Positions 9,668 to 22,100 of a stretch of DNA of 64,000 nt are shown here, piece after piece. How positions within the stretch are numbered: position 1 is the first letter of the stretch; each line of letters begins with the position of its first letter. The position numbers were made by a program, and so were the translations under genes. The stretch covers positions 186,001 to 250,000 of the forward strand of contig LUGG01000015.1 of assembly GCA_001683735.1 (NCBI GenBank), given 5' to 3'. Below the pieces are notes generated by a model that saw only the letters and a program-made list of their open reading frames with translations, did not search any database and had not been told where the DNA came from. This DNA is from Grifola frondosa. Lineage: Eukaryota; Basidiomycota; Agaricomycetes; Polyporales; Grifolaceae.

Positions 9668-11722
9668 TTAATCCTCATCCCAGTTGCCTGCTTGTTGTGG
9701 TATCTTCGGACCACCCGCAGGTTTGCTCATAATGATGCTGTCGACGCTAAGCACCGAGACCGCAGCCTCGGTAGCCAGCTTGATCGCCCACGATTTCGCC
9801 GCCAACGAGTCGAAGATCTCCTGCTCAGATGCAAGTAGTGTGCCATCTGTTTCCGCCTGTATAACGGGTGTAAGTATCCGTACGAAAAATCGAGTGAGTG
9901 CCAAATAAACGCACCTCGATGTCAACGCCCCACGCCTCGCCGCCCTGACTCTCGTGTTTCGCCCACAGCCTGCTCACCACCTCGTTGCCCTCCGCGCCGC
10001 CAAGCGCGTTCTCCGCCAATGTCCTCGGGATAACCTCCAGCGCGCTCGCCCACCGCTTTACTCCATGCTGCGCGAGACCCTTGAGCCCACTGCCATAAAC
10101 CTCCACCCGCTTGGCTAACTCCATTTCTGTCGCACCCGCACCAGGCACGAGACGGGGGTCCTTGATCAGCGCTTTGATCACGTTCACACCATCGTCGATT
10201 GCGCGTTCCAGATCGTCTAACCGATTTGACGTTGCGCCTCGCAGAACGATCGTCGCGGTGCGCGTCTTTTCCCCACCTGTAGTGCCAGACGGATCAAAGT
10301 CTGGGTCGCCTTCAATAAGCTGCCGTAGGACTGTGACCCGGTCCCCGCCAATTTCCACCGTTTCGAACACGTCGACGAAACCTGCCTCTTCTGCCGTGGG
10401 CGCACCCATGCGTGCGAGGGGGGTTGCGTTCACGACACGGCAAACGCGGCGAAGGTCAAATTTGGAAAGCACCTTCAGGACGGCAATGTTGAGGCGGTTG
10501 AGATAGTGCAGCGCTAGCTCTCCCACAGTCGAACCTGCGATGATCACCTGAACGCCGGATGCTGCAATCTCTTGGAAGATCTGTAAGGAAGGAGTGAGCT
10601 ATACCAAATATAACAGACAAAGAAAATAGACCTTTTCAAGATGTGTCTCCTCGCCACTGGTGAAATTAAGCATCTCATCTGCATTCTTGATGAGTACCGT
10701 TCCTTTGGTCTCAGTCTGTGCGACGTCCAAGCCGCAAGTGAAAACGGCCACTTTCGCCTTCTTGAGCTTCTTGACCATGCCTAAATGCGTTCATGGTTAT
10801 GACGCGAAGAAGAGACAGAATGCAAATTGAATACCTTCAGGCTCCCTCCCGAACACCATGCCACGAACAACTTTGCTTCCCGCCAAGCTTCCTCCCATGA
10901 TTTCACCACGCGCACGTTATCTACGTTGAAGTTTTTAGGGTTGGGTGGCATGACCGCTAGGGATGCCTCCGCTACTAGCGATGCGAGCGTGTCCTCATAG
11001 CCATATTGTTTGGATGCAATAGCCGGCTTGAGTGCGGTCTCGAGACTAGATTTTGTCAGTGGTGAGGGTAGGGAAGTTGTCGAAAGGTCTACATGCAACA
11101 TAAATGGGAGGTTGATCGAAGAGTTATTATGGTGACGCACTGTCAAGCTCTACGAGCGCTTTCGTGCACGCAAGTTCATAGCCCTTGATGATTTCGCTCG
11201 GGTGCAAACCCATCACAAGAAGATGTTCGGATTTTTTCAGGAGCTCACCGGCCAGAATAAGTACGGTATTCGTTGCATCACCCATCTGCAGATACGTTCG
11301 CACATGATCCTCAATAAGAGAAATGCAACAACATACCTCTGCCTCCTGTGCTTGAGATGCCATTACTAGTAGCTTTGCTGCAGGATGCACGATTTCGATC
11401 TCACGAATAATCGTCGCAGCATCGGAAGTCACGAATAGCTTGCCAAGGTGGTTGATCAACAGCTTGTTTCGTCCTGCACGGACATTACGGAAACGTTCCA
11501 CAGAAAGGATAAAAGAACGCACCATTCGGACCAAAACTTGTTCGAACTAAGTCAGAGAGCTCAGCGACGGCTTGAATGTTACGCAACACTGCATCTTCGA
11601 TTCCTTGAAGATGCTGCACGTAGATGTGAGCGACGGACTACAGTAGCACTTCCTCGCGCACACACCTTGTACCCTTCTTTGAATAGTTGGATATTGTTTG
11701 CTTTAGGTACTTTGAGCGACAT
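9668..11722 (-). CDS. CCT8: CCT8, theta subunit of the TRiC/CCT chaperonin
   Basis: Eight exons: 11666-11722, 11523-11613, 11337-11473, 11141-11285, 10835-11088, 10632-10780, 9915-10580, 9668-9856; about 562 residues, as expected for the family. It starts MSLKVPKANNIQLFKEGYK, has the nucleotide-binding segment SFGPNGRNKLLINHLGK and MGDATNTVLILAGELL, apical-domain residues, and ends IIMSKPAGGPKIPQQ, diagnostic of theta. It folds actin, tubulin and WD40 proteins in the cytosol as part of the double-ring complex. One frame break: VRVVKIMGGS requires a fourth A where the minus strand has AAA (10901-10903). Frame is perfect on both sides, so I treat it as a missing base. All introns are 49-58 nt. 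Confidence 0.93.
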
Positions 11723-12468
11723 AGTAAAACCGTTTTCAAGGAGTGTCCTGAAGAGAGACCCTCCAGCGCTAAACGCGCAATGCTCATCTGCATCACATCA
11801 CGTGATTGAGATACCGTCACGCATGCATGCTTGAAAGAGATAGGATTTGAGATAGATAGATTCTTACAATAATATAAAATAAAACTTCACAGAGCGCTGA
11901 TATTGGAGTGCAGATTTGTTGTTGCTTGAGCAAGAACATAGGCATGAAGTGCTGAATTTAAAGTCTACATTGAACGTGACAGGCGCGTGCAGATTCATGT
12001 CACGATGTGACACCTCCTGGTGCAGCGTGCTGACTTTCGGCAGACGCGTTTTCATCCTCTTCCCAAGGCCACGAAGGTGCTCAGCTCTGTTATCTCGACT
12101 TCGTCAGGGTGGTATCTCTGTCATTTACTCATCAAGCTCTGTAAATAGGAGCAAGTATATCACGACATATCTTTGCTCATCATCGCCATAACACCACTGA
12201 AGGTGTTAAGCTTCTGCTCTTTGCTTTTGGGCCTTCGGAGATTGCGCTTCCCTTCGTTCAATATCTCTTACTACTCAAATCTTCTGGATATATCACGCAC
12301 TACGTTTGCTTCTGCGTGAGCTCTAGGTAGCCGTGAGTGCGTGTCTCCAGAGATCGAAGGGGTTGTCGCTACCGTACGTGTTGTCCCATTTACCTGTCAC
12401 ACCGTGGTTGTTCATTTTTATAGCAGACGAACTATTACCGAACATTAGTTCCGATTGAGCGCGTCTCC
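11723..12468. other. divergent promoter region
   Basis: This 746-nt stretch lies between the divergently transcribed CCT8 and the F-box gene. I see no protein-coding or RNA gene in it. Confidence 0.5.
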
Positions 12469-14802
12469 ATGACCCGAAATGCTCCTGGAATGTCTCCGCA
12501 TCAGAGCGACTTGAGCGACTCTGCGCAAGAGAGGATGACGCTGAGTACTCTTCCATACGATTTGCTCCACAACGTCGCCCAGCATCTAGATCTGTACGAT
12601 ATCTACGCATTGCAATTGGTAAGCTTACTTTCTGTGCTTCGTTTCATTCAGTTTGTTTCTCAGGTCAAATAGTTCGCGCAAGCATTATGTTTAAGGCTTG
12701 ACCGGCGCAGATCCAGAAGACGTTGGAAATATATGAATATGCATGTTATTCATTGCATCTATATCTCCATACTTCCTGCGTACTCTTCGTTATATTCTTC
12801 TCAATTTTCTGGATGCCACCTCAAATTTTCTGATGCTCATATCAGCGAATGCCTCCGATGACACCGCTGCATACTACCGAACTGCATTCTTATTCTCATT
12901 TTTCGCGAAACATTGATACGCTTGAATTTGATCACGTTAAACTTACCTCGATTTGATGATGTTCCTAGACTTCACGCTCGTTACACGACTTTGCGATCAC
13001 TCGCCCTGTGTACCGTAATCTCGCTGTGGATCTCCTCAAGCGGTGTCGCGCTCTGCCACTCTCCGGCTTTCAACGTCTCTCTGATTTGTCGACTGCACAG
13101 CTAGTCGCCGCGGTCACCCAAGCCACTCGATTGGAGTCCGCTTGGCTCAGGCGTGCTCCGCGTCCAGCCACAACTTCACCATACGTTGATGGTCACGATA
13201 GTGGGCGATGGTATAAGACACTTAGCGCGCCACCAGGTGAGGAGGTAGACTGGCTGTCTCCAATCACTTCGTGCTACAGCTTGTGTGCGACCAAGAGCGG
13301 GAAAGTGGTGTGCTGGGACGTGCGGCGAGACGTTTGTCTGGCGGAATGGGATCCCCAGGAGCGTTGGGAGCTGTGGAAATGTCGAGTGGAGTTCGACGTG
13401 CGAACTGTAATTTTTACCATGGCTAAGGTGCTCCAAAAGACGTGAGTTCGTTTATACATTGTCGATTGTAATGATGCTGACTCGCCTACAGATTGGACGA
13501 CAGATTGATGGAGTTTGTCCTCATGAAGTTGCAGTTTTTTGATGGCGACGAGGCACCAGTTTTCTCGCATTTGGCAACATTCAAGACGATAGGTGTCGTC
13601 ATGAACGTGTTCCTACTCGATCCATCCTCCCGGCTGCTGTCCGCGTTCGTCTGGGTCGCAAGTTCAAATACCATTGGACTGTACGCTCTGCTCGATTGGG
13701 ATGAACCGCAGTACGTATTTATAGATACGGGGATCATTTGCGTGAGTACACATTCTTCATGTATACATTTTCACATGCTGACGCAACGCAGACAATGTCA
13801 TCAAACTGGTCGTGCATCTTGTACAAGGAGCAGATAGTCATCCATTCCGAGGAGAGCGACACGGCATACCAATACTTCTACCCAATCTCCCTTCTGCGGC
13901 AGCACATTCAGCCATCTTCCACGTCTAAATCTTTCATTCCGAGCCTCTCCGCTCGTGTCGGACCGAACATGACCATGTCCGCTCCCTTCATCTTCCCAAC
14001 ACCTTCTGCGGACGCACACAGCGCGCCATCTCCCGGGGGTAGTGGTGATGGCGAGAACCCTGAGGAGCCCCCAGCTGACGGAAACGCGGATGACGATGGG
14101 GAGGAGGGGGATGACGATGAGCCTGGTCCGAATAGTATAAATCCGTTCCCCTACCCGCCCTGGTACCCAGAGAGCGCGCACTTCGTCCGGCAATGGTGGC
14201 CGACACTCGCAACGGTACCGCGGCTGAGCTGTGCTGTCGTGTTACTCGCGGATCACGACATGGTGTCGCATCGCACGCGGTACGTCCTCGCGCAGCACTA
14301 TTTCAAGGTCCCGCTAGTGGAGCTGGATTTGGAAGACGCCGCCTCCGCGGGGGATGATCCGATGATGCGAATATGGTATGTGAGCACACCGTTCGAGGTG
14401 GTGTGTGTGCTGGATGGCGTGGACGAGGACGGAGAAGATGGTGTGCAGGCGGAGCGTCCGCGTCCGCTGATGGCGGTTGACTTTGGACACGCAGTGTGGG
14501 TCGAGTTCGTGCCGGAGTCAGAGGTAGAGGAAACTCTCGCGGAGACACCTACGGATGCGAAGCGGCTGTGCTTCGTGTCATTCCCCCCTGTGAATTCGCA
14601 GCGCCTAGGCTCCTTGCATGAGGGAGATGGAGAAAACGACGAGAAACGATGCAGGAACGAAGTGGAGGGAGTGGTCAGGACGCTGGCGATACCGGATGAA
14701 TTGGACTTGAACACAGTGGAGACGATCAACATAGACCAGTCGCAGGGAGCGGTCATCATCTCAGTCAAGGAGGGAAAGATATTCATTTTATGTTATGAAT
14801 AA
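12469..14802 (+). CDS. F-box protein with long C-terminal region
   Basis: Four exons: 12469-12618, 12969-13441, 13492-13741, 13792-14802; frame is continuous and gives 627 residues. The F-box sits at about residues 24-60 (LSTLPYDLLHNVAQHLDL, then TSRSLHDFAITRPVYRNLAV after the first splice), indicating a Skp1-binding SCF adaptor. The rest has beta-propeller-like alternating strands plus an acidic low-complexity insert (DGNADDDGEEGDDDE at about residue 310). No LRR or canonical WD motifs are clear, so the substrate-binding fold is unknown. Intron 1 is 350 nt, unusually long here; the others are 50 nt. No frame breaks are needed. Confidence 0.8.
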
Positions 14803-16183
14803 CGACAAGAGTGGTGGCTAATGATGATGCCTGCTGTGTCGGTTCGGTGGAATATGGCAGACTCTAGGCAAAGGCACGAACTCTCAATTCATCTGTATTT
14901 CTTACATGCGCATCCTACAGAATGTATAGAATGTTAATCAAATTTATTCCACGGTCCGTTCAGCGCAAGTACCACTTCATATTGATGACAGGTGAGTGCT
15001 TTATATATTTTATACTCAACGAGCAGTACAGATTCTACAGAAGAATGGCAGTGGCAACGCCAAATTCGGTTTAAGACGATGAATCCTCGTGGGTGGCGAA
15101 ATCAACATCTGGGAACGCGAGGTGAGTTCTCTGTTTATTTCTGGGTCCTTGAGGCAGCCGACAATGTTGACGCAGCTTCACGACCGTTGTAGGATAACTA
15201 GTCGATGTAAACACGATGGATGGCGCCAACTTCTCCCCCGGACGTCGCTACTCCCGTCGCTGAAATAAAGATGTTGCTTCAATATTATCAGCGGTAGCGT
15301 TGTTGAGCATCACAAGCGCATTGAGCCAAGGAATTATAAACACGGCCTTTCGACGTCCAGTTCCCAGACCATCACATTCTCTCTTCTCATCCCCATGGCT
15401 CTGTTGCTCAAGAAAATTTAACCGCTAAATTTGCGGCCGCTTCTGTCTACGCTAACCTTGCCAGACCATTCTCTGTGGGCGTCTTGCTCGAGGTGACGCC
15501 TACTCGACGGTTGTCCATTCTCCCAACGTTCTGATGGTGCGTTGCCTAGGACAAGCATTACGATCAGTTATCTTTCACCATTCAGTGATCTGATGATATT
15601 CAGTCAGGTATCTCGTAGATTTTGGCCTGACTCCGATGTCGCCTTGACTGCCAATATGTGGGGCAGAACGCAGGAGTCCGAGATCCCCCATTTCCTCTGT
15701 GGTCTAAATTCCAAATGATCATCATAAGTTGCCTTGCATACTCCCTGATAGCATGATCAATATCAATACTATTGATCTCCATACGTACCCGTAAAGCTGT
15801 GAGATCTAAGGCTTAGGAGAAACTACATCGTTGCTACATTGTTGGAATACGTCGCTAAAAACAATTACTCTACCATTGCCCACGTGGGCGTCCCGCCAGC
15901 AGAGGACTGTATTTCTATAAGCTGCCACAATTGTACTCAGCTCTCCATATACTCATCCCCATCTTGCCGACTTTCTCGTTGAAGCTGCGGAGTCTCGTTT
16001 TCGCCTCAGACGCTGGGCGGGATCGTTGGCAGACACCGCCAAACGCGTTGTGAAGCCTTTCACGACCACGACGATCAGTAGGTAGCCAACATTCTCCTCG
16101 GCACCTGCTGCCGCCATATACCCATCTCCATATACCTTCCAACACTTTCATTTTCACGAATAAAGCTCTCCTTACCTTCCTAA
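14803..16183. other. intergenic, no supported gene
   Basis: About 1.4 kb between two plus-strand genes. A splice-like pair occurs near 15121-15174 but the flanking frames are short and unrecognisable. Open frames in 15600-16205 on the minus strand are antisense to the BEM2 leader or low in content. I see no convincing gene. Confidence 0.4.
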
Positions 16184-19100
16184 ATGCCTCCGAAACGCGG
16201 GGCACCTACTCCAGCACTCTCAGCCCACCCGAGGCCACCACGCCATCCCCCTCGTCTCCCGGCTTCCTTGGGACACCCCGTTCTGCATCTCCTTCGAATG
16301 GATTCACCCAATTTCTTGTAAAGCCAACCAAGTGGTTCAACCGCTCGAACTCCGGTGGCTCGGGTCGCTCAAGCACGAGTTCGATGGAACCGCGCTCGAG
16401 CACGAGCTCGATGAGGAAGCCAAAGATATCTCATCCAACCGATCCGCGTCCGATAGTGGACAGTTTGAGGCCAAACAAGGTGGTGAATGGGGCGAGCAGG
16501 TGAGTTGTCAGCTTTGATTGTGTTCAGCAGCGCTGCGTCGTTTGTGCGGACGAAGACCATGTCCTCGTTATCGAGCCATGGAGCGGGACATCCTGGCAGT
16601 TGCGGAGGTCTTGGGCGGAGAATCAGCAGGAGAGCAGCCAAGTGGTCGCTGAATGCTTGACACTGTTATGGGCCTAATCGTAGCGGAGGCAGGTCGAGTC
16701 CGCAGGTCACTTCACCGATAGAGATGATCTGTACAGTACCCTTCTGTGCATGTTCAAGTTGAGGTTGAAGTTGCTGTTGGACGAACACGGCGCATGCAGG
16801 TGCTGTGCAGATCCTATTGTGGTTCTGGAGTTTGGCAGATTCACAGGATATTTGATGCTCGAGGCTTCTTACATAGATGCGTCTGCGACCCTCTTAATTC
16901 TATTCGCAAGGGTTGTGGTGGTAGATTAGAATTGCGAGTTGATCCCGAGAACATTTAACTTCACCACCGTTAGTAGTCGTGTATCGAATAGCTGATGCGC
17001 CGACTTTGAACAGGTCTGTCGTGGACTTGTCCCTCGCTCGAACCGTCACATCTGCTGGCTTTGATCATGCGGGACGCTCGTCGCGGACGCCATCCTCCCC
17101 CTCGCAGCCCATGCTGTCTTCCCGTGGCGGCGGCGGCGGCGGCCTCGGCGACCTGCGCAACCTGTCTCGCAAGCCGTGGTCCAAATCGGCAGACGATCTG
17201 GGCAAGTTTTCCTCTCCGCTGCCATCGCGGACGATCACACGATAGAACACGTCGCTGCACGCGAAGATCCGGAACTACCGGGCAGACAGCCTGGGCAGCA
17301 GCAGCGCGCCGTCACCGTCGCCGTCATCGTCGCCATCGACGTCGGTGCCGAGCAACTACCCATTCCCGGTGATCACGACGGATCTGTCGACGTCCCCGCC
17401 GAAGGGGCGTGTCGGGGTGGTGCCGTCGATATCATCGCCGGTAAACTCGGTGACGTCGTTGAGTTCATCAGGCACAGGGACGCCGCCGCTCACGCCGCTG
17501 GGGCAGACGCATGTGCATTCACGGTCGCACTCGTTCACGCCGCGGCTGCCGTCGAAGCTGTCCGCGCAGAAGGCGGCGTTGGCGCCTCCGAGTCCATCGC
17601 GCAAAGGGTCTGGGTCGTCCGAGCGCGAGCCGGAAGGGACAGAGAGCGCGAGAAGAGTGGGGCGGGAGCGTTGGACCTGGTCCCGCTGGACGGGCACCGT
17701 TCCCGTTCAATCTGAGCAATAGCGGTGCCATGAAAATGCCACCGCCTACTGAGGATGGACCGAGCTTCCCGTTCCCTTCTTCCGGGCTGCTGGCACCGCC
17801 GACGATTGTAGAGCCGGACGAGACGAAGAGCGACAAGCGGACGTCACAGGTGGTGTACCACTCGGGTTCATCAACCGTTTGGTCGATTTCTCGCCTGCGA
17901 CGATGAACAGCCGGGCGAATTATACGTACATGACCGGAGTCGGGGGCCTGCGTTGGCAAAAGGGTGGAAGCCGTTCAAGCTAGTGTTCAAGGGCTCGAAG
18001 CTGTATTTTTACAAGCCACCGAGCGACCGCAGCGCGGCTGTGAAGGAGCTGTTTCCTACGGAACTGGTGGCAGTATTGGACGACGAGGAGCTGGTGGGAC
18101 CGGAGCCGGAGCCGGAGCCAGAGATGAATGACGGAGACTTCGAGACTGGGGGAAGGGCGGTAAGGGTAAAGAACGGGAAGAGACCCGGCGGCGCAGGGCG
18201 TACTGGGGTCGGAATACACATCCGTCTTTGGTCGTAGGCGAACAGATCGAGCGGGGGACATTTGAAGCTCTTGTTCACGAAGCAGTCTTCTCAACGACGT
18301 TCATCGTCTCGCCGGACTCTCCTCCCGAAGACCAGCCTCCTGCACGGTACAAAGCTGACTGGCGCGACTTATCATCTTCGATTCTCCTGTGTATGCCTTC
18401 CCTTGCGGGTAAGGCAGCTTTTGAGGCAGAGTTCATCCGATGCTGCACGTTCCTTCTGAATGGAACGGAGGACAACGTAATGGAAGAAGAGAAGGCTAGG
18501 GTATCTTGGCTCGTTAACCAGTACCTCGACTATCACGGCATCCCTGAAAACCGCGAGCCCTGGGAGTCCTGGCTCAAGGACACGCTCCCGGACTTTTCTC
18601 CAGGTCCAGACACTACGTCGAAGCCCGCGGGTCTTCCACAGTCATTATCTATGCAAGCGCTCTTTTCGCCATCTCCCCGCTGCCAGGGCTTGAGTTCTCT
18701 CCCAATTTGAGTACGTTCTCCCCTAGGCCAAACGAGGGCAACAAAATGATGTCTATTGTGGAGGCTTTGGGCGAAACTATATCAGCGACGCCTACCGCGC
18801 ATTCTGCTGCTATGCCTCCTGAGAAGATGCAAAGCACGCTGGATCGCGATGGGCTATCGAAAGATCTTCTCCTGCGACTCGATCCTCAAATGGCGGCGCG
18901 CAGTTTGTATGTCTTCCACGTTGTGGCTCTGCAGCTGGTTCCGAATAACTTTACGGCTGAGTTCTGTCTTCCTCCCTGCACACGGGAGGTAGAGAATTCT
19001 GCTTCAGGATCTCCTGCTTCCCATCTTTCTCCCTTCCTCGGAACTGACGAACAACCGCATTGGTTGACGAGAACGATCTTAGTCCAAGTTTTGGTACCAG

Positions 19101-22100
19101 AGCCGACCGGTGGCGCCTCAACATCTTTGCCACAAGATAGTCGGCTTCATCCTACCTCCCGCACGCATTCTCGCTCCGAGGTTATTTCGGCTTGGGCAAG
19201 GGTCGGCGAAGAGTGTCGCCGGTTGGGTGACGAATGTTCCTGGCGTGCCATAATAGCAGCGTTGTGTTCCCGTCCGGTTGCGCGCTTGGATAAGGTGTGG
19301 AAGCGAGTAGATCACGATGCCTTGGCGGTCGTGCAGACCTGGGTGCAACATATTGCTCGGGGAGAATCGACTACCCTGGTGGAGCCAAAAGCGATCCCTT
19401 GGGCCGGCGATGTCCAACGTCAAGTGCGCGAAGCCTTAGAGAAGGCCCGGTATGGTGATGCTGATGAGTGGTCCGTCAGCCATCTGGCTGGAGTGCGCGA
19501 GAAATTCGACTCCTTGCGGACTACTTTTGCATTGTGCACTACTAAAGCTGATTTCAACATGACGAAGGAGGGCCAAGAAGTGGAAATGCTGATGAACTTC
19601 TGGAAATCCTGCTCGGAGGGGTCTAGTCAAGGATCAATCGCGTCGAAGTTCACTCGGTAAGCGAAACTTTCCAAGTAATTCGCTGCTCAAAGATAACCGG
19701 AATTCCACCTACAGTGTCGATCAATTCATGTCCTTATCACTTGCCGCTGAATCTCGCCGTAGAGGCCTCTTTGAACCGTACTTCTGGTCGAGGATGGGGA
19801 CCCAACAGACCGTCCACCCATTGGCTGCTCTGCTGTTCCCAGAACCGTTGCCTACTGTCTCCTTCATCAATCGGGCGCTCATTATGCGCGGTCGTTTGGA
19901 AAGTAACGCTTCTGGCCTTAATGTCCAGGACCTGCAGTATATCCGTGAGGCTCGGACTAAACCTGATGGTGAGCGCAACCCGAAACCCGACGCTGCAAAA
20001 CCAAACGGCTTAGACCTAGGCGGTACCATTATCCCTGTGTTCAACCATGAACTCCTTCTCCTCGTACAGCCTGGCGGAGGAGATGCGCCTTCCTCTCGAC
20101 CTGCGTCACGAGCACCATCCCGACCACCCAGCTCCGTTGTGGAATCTCCGACATCAGATAAATCTTTCAGCCGCGCTCCGTCCATTCGGGTCACTGCTGG
20201 ATCATCGCACGGTATTGAACGTAAGCCGAGTGCATTGCGTCGAAACTCCTTGCCGCCCATGTCTCAAAGAAGCAGTCTTGTTGCCTCCGAGGTATCTTCG
20301 GAACGACCGTTGCGGGTCATAGTCCAGGCAGGCACGCTTGATCGGCTTGTGGATATCCTTGCGCATGGCCTACAGGGTGTGGCTGTTTCCGTGTCTGACG
20401 ACAACGGGGAGATGTCCCTGAAAGACAAGAAACTGAGGGAAGTCAGGGTGGATATGGATGATTTTTCTCGAGTATGGTGGAGCACGTTCCGCAGTTTTTT
20501 GACACCGCAGGTCTTATTTGAGGTGGGTATAGGATACGTTCGTCATCATGCCACACATCGTGCTTATGGCTGATGACTGATATTCAGTTCCTACGAAAGC
20601 GCTACGTCGGCGCTCATCTGAAGGGACAATCGCTGACGCCTGAAGATATTCCCCGTATAGTTCATACCCGATCGGAAGTCCTTGAGACTATGAGCGAGTG
20701 GATAATGCAAGGCGGTGGTGCTCAGGATATTCTCGATGATGCCATGTTATTTGAATCTTTCCAGACATTCCTCACTCTCCCTACGGAACAAGAGTTGCTC
20801 GAGTCGATACGAGACAAAGATGCCAACGTCTTGCAAACGCTGAAAGCGCTTGATGATGTTAGAAAAAATCTACACATGTCATTCGTCTCCCAGACGATGA
20901 GGCCTTCCCCTCGACCTTCCTCCACTCCTGATGCCGCTGTTGATGGGCATGGGATGCGAAGCCGTAGCTCCGAGTTGCCCGACATTGATCAGCTCGACGC
21001 CGAAGAGCTCGTTGCCAACCTGAATGCCATGGCATCCTCGGCATTCCGCAATGTTACTCAAGAGGTGAGTTAATCACACCCATCGGACTTTCACTAGTTT
21101 ATATAAGAGGATTCGCAGGATCTGCTGATCACTTCCGACCTCCTCGAAGTACAATCCGCCGATCGGACTGGCTGGTTCCTCTTCCGTGAAGCCAGCTGTA
21201 TCTCGGACGAGGTGGAGATCCAGTCAATGAGCTCATACATCCTCGAAGTGGAACCATCGCCTATGATCTCCGAACTCACGCAAGACACGCTTTACCGATT
21301 ACTACCGCCGGCTATCCGGAGCTGCATACGAGCCTTCGGGATTTTGCGCAAATGGCTCATTTCTAAGCTGGTTCCCCTCAGATTAGGCCTGCGTACGCGA
21401 CAGGCGAGGATGGAGCTCATGCTCCGTGCTATCGAAGTTTGCCGTCTCCGCAATTTTGATTCCACCACATCGAATCTTCCTCTTGCTGAACGTCCCTGCG
21501 TCAGATCGTTCGCAGAAGCTGTTCTTACGTCTGCGGTCCTGAGCATTGAGAGCCGGATTTATCATCGCGCATGGCAGAGCGTTGCGCTTGCGCGTGGAAC
21601 TCCTTGTGATACGCTGGCTGGCTTTTTGAGTAAGCCTTCTGTCTCCACACTGACTTCGCGGGGAGATTTGATGGTGGACATTGATGGTTGCTCGAAAGGA
21701 TTGTGGAGGTGAACAGCATGCCCGACGTGCTAGAGTCCGCATATCAAGACAAGATCATCCTAGTCAACTTTGACAAGCGCAGGTTTGTTAGCACTTTCAA
21801 TGTCGTGCTTATTTTTTTTTCACTAATTAAATGATGCAGATCTCTTCATTCTCTGGTATCTAGCACATCTGGTCCTGCTGGTGTTCGGAGACATCGACAG
21901 CGACGTGAAGCAGATCGTCGGGATATAGAGCGCTTGAACGGTCTTGAGAAGGAGCTCAGCTCAGTACACTTTGACCTCCGCAGCATCCGCGAGGAAGCTC
22001 ACCGGGAAGCCGCGCAGGCTAATACGTCGCTAGCGAAGATTCGTCTTCGTCCCTTTCAAACTCTTGTTGCCATTCAACAAGAGAAGAACCGACGGGATAA

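Noticed and set aside
15600..16205. Minus-strand gene upstream of BEM2
   Set aside because: Frames are short, lack splice context and overlap the BEM2 leader and first exon.
17176..17722. Long overlapping open frames on both strands in the BEM2 Ser/Pro-rich region
   Set aside because: They are GC-rich shadows; only the frame giving Ser/Pro-rich protein linked to the PH segment fits the gene.
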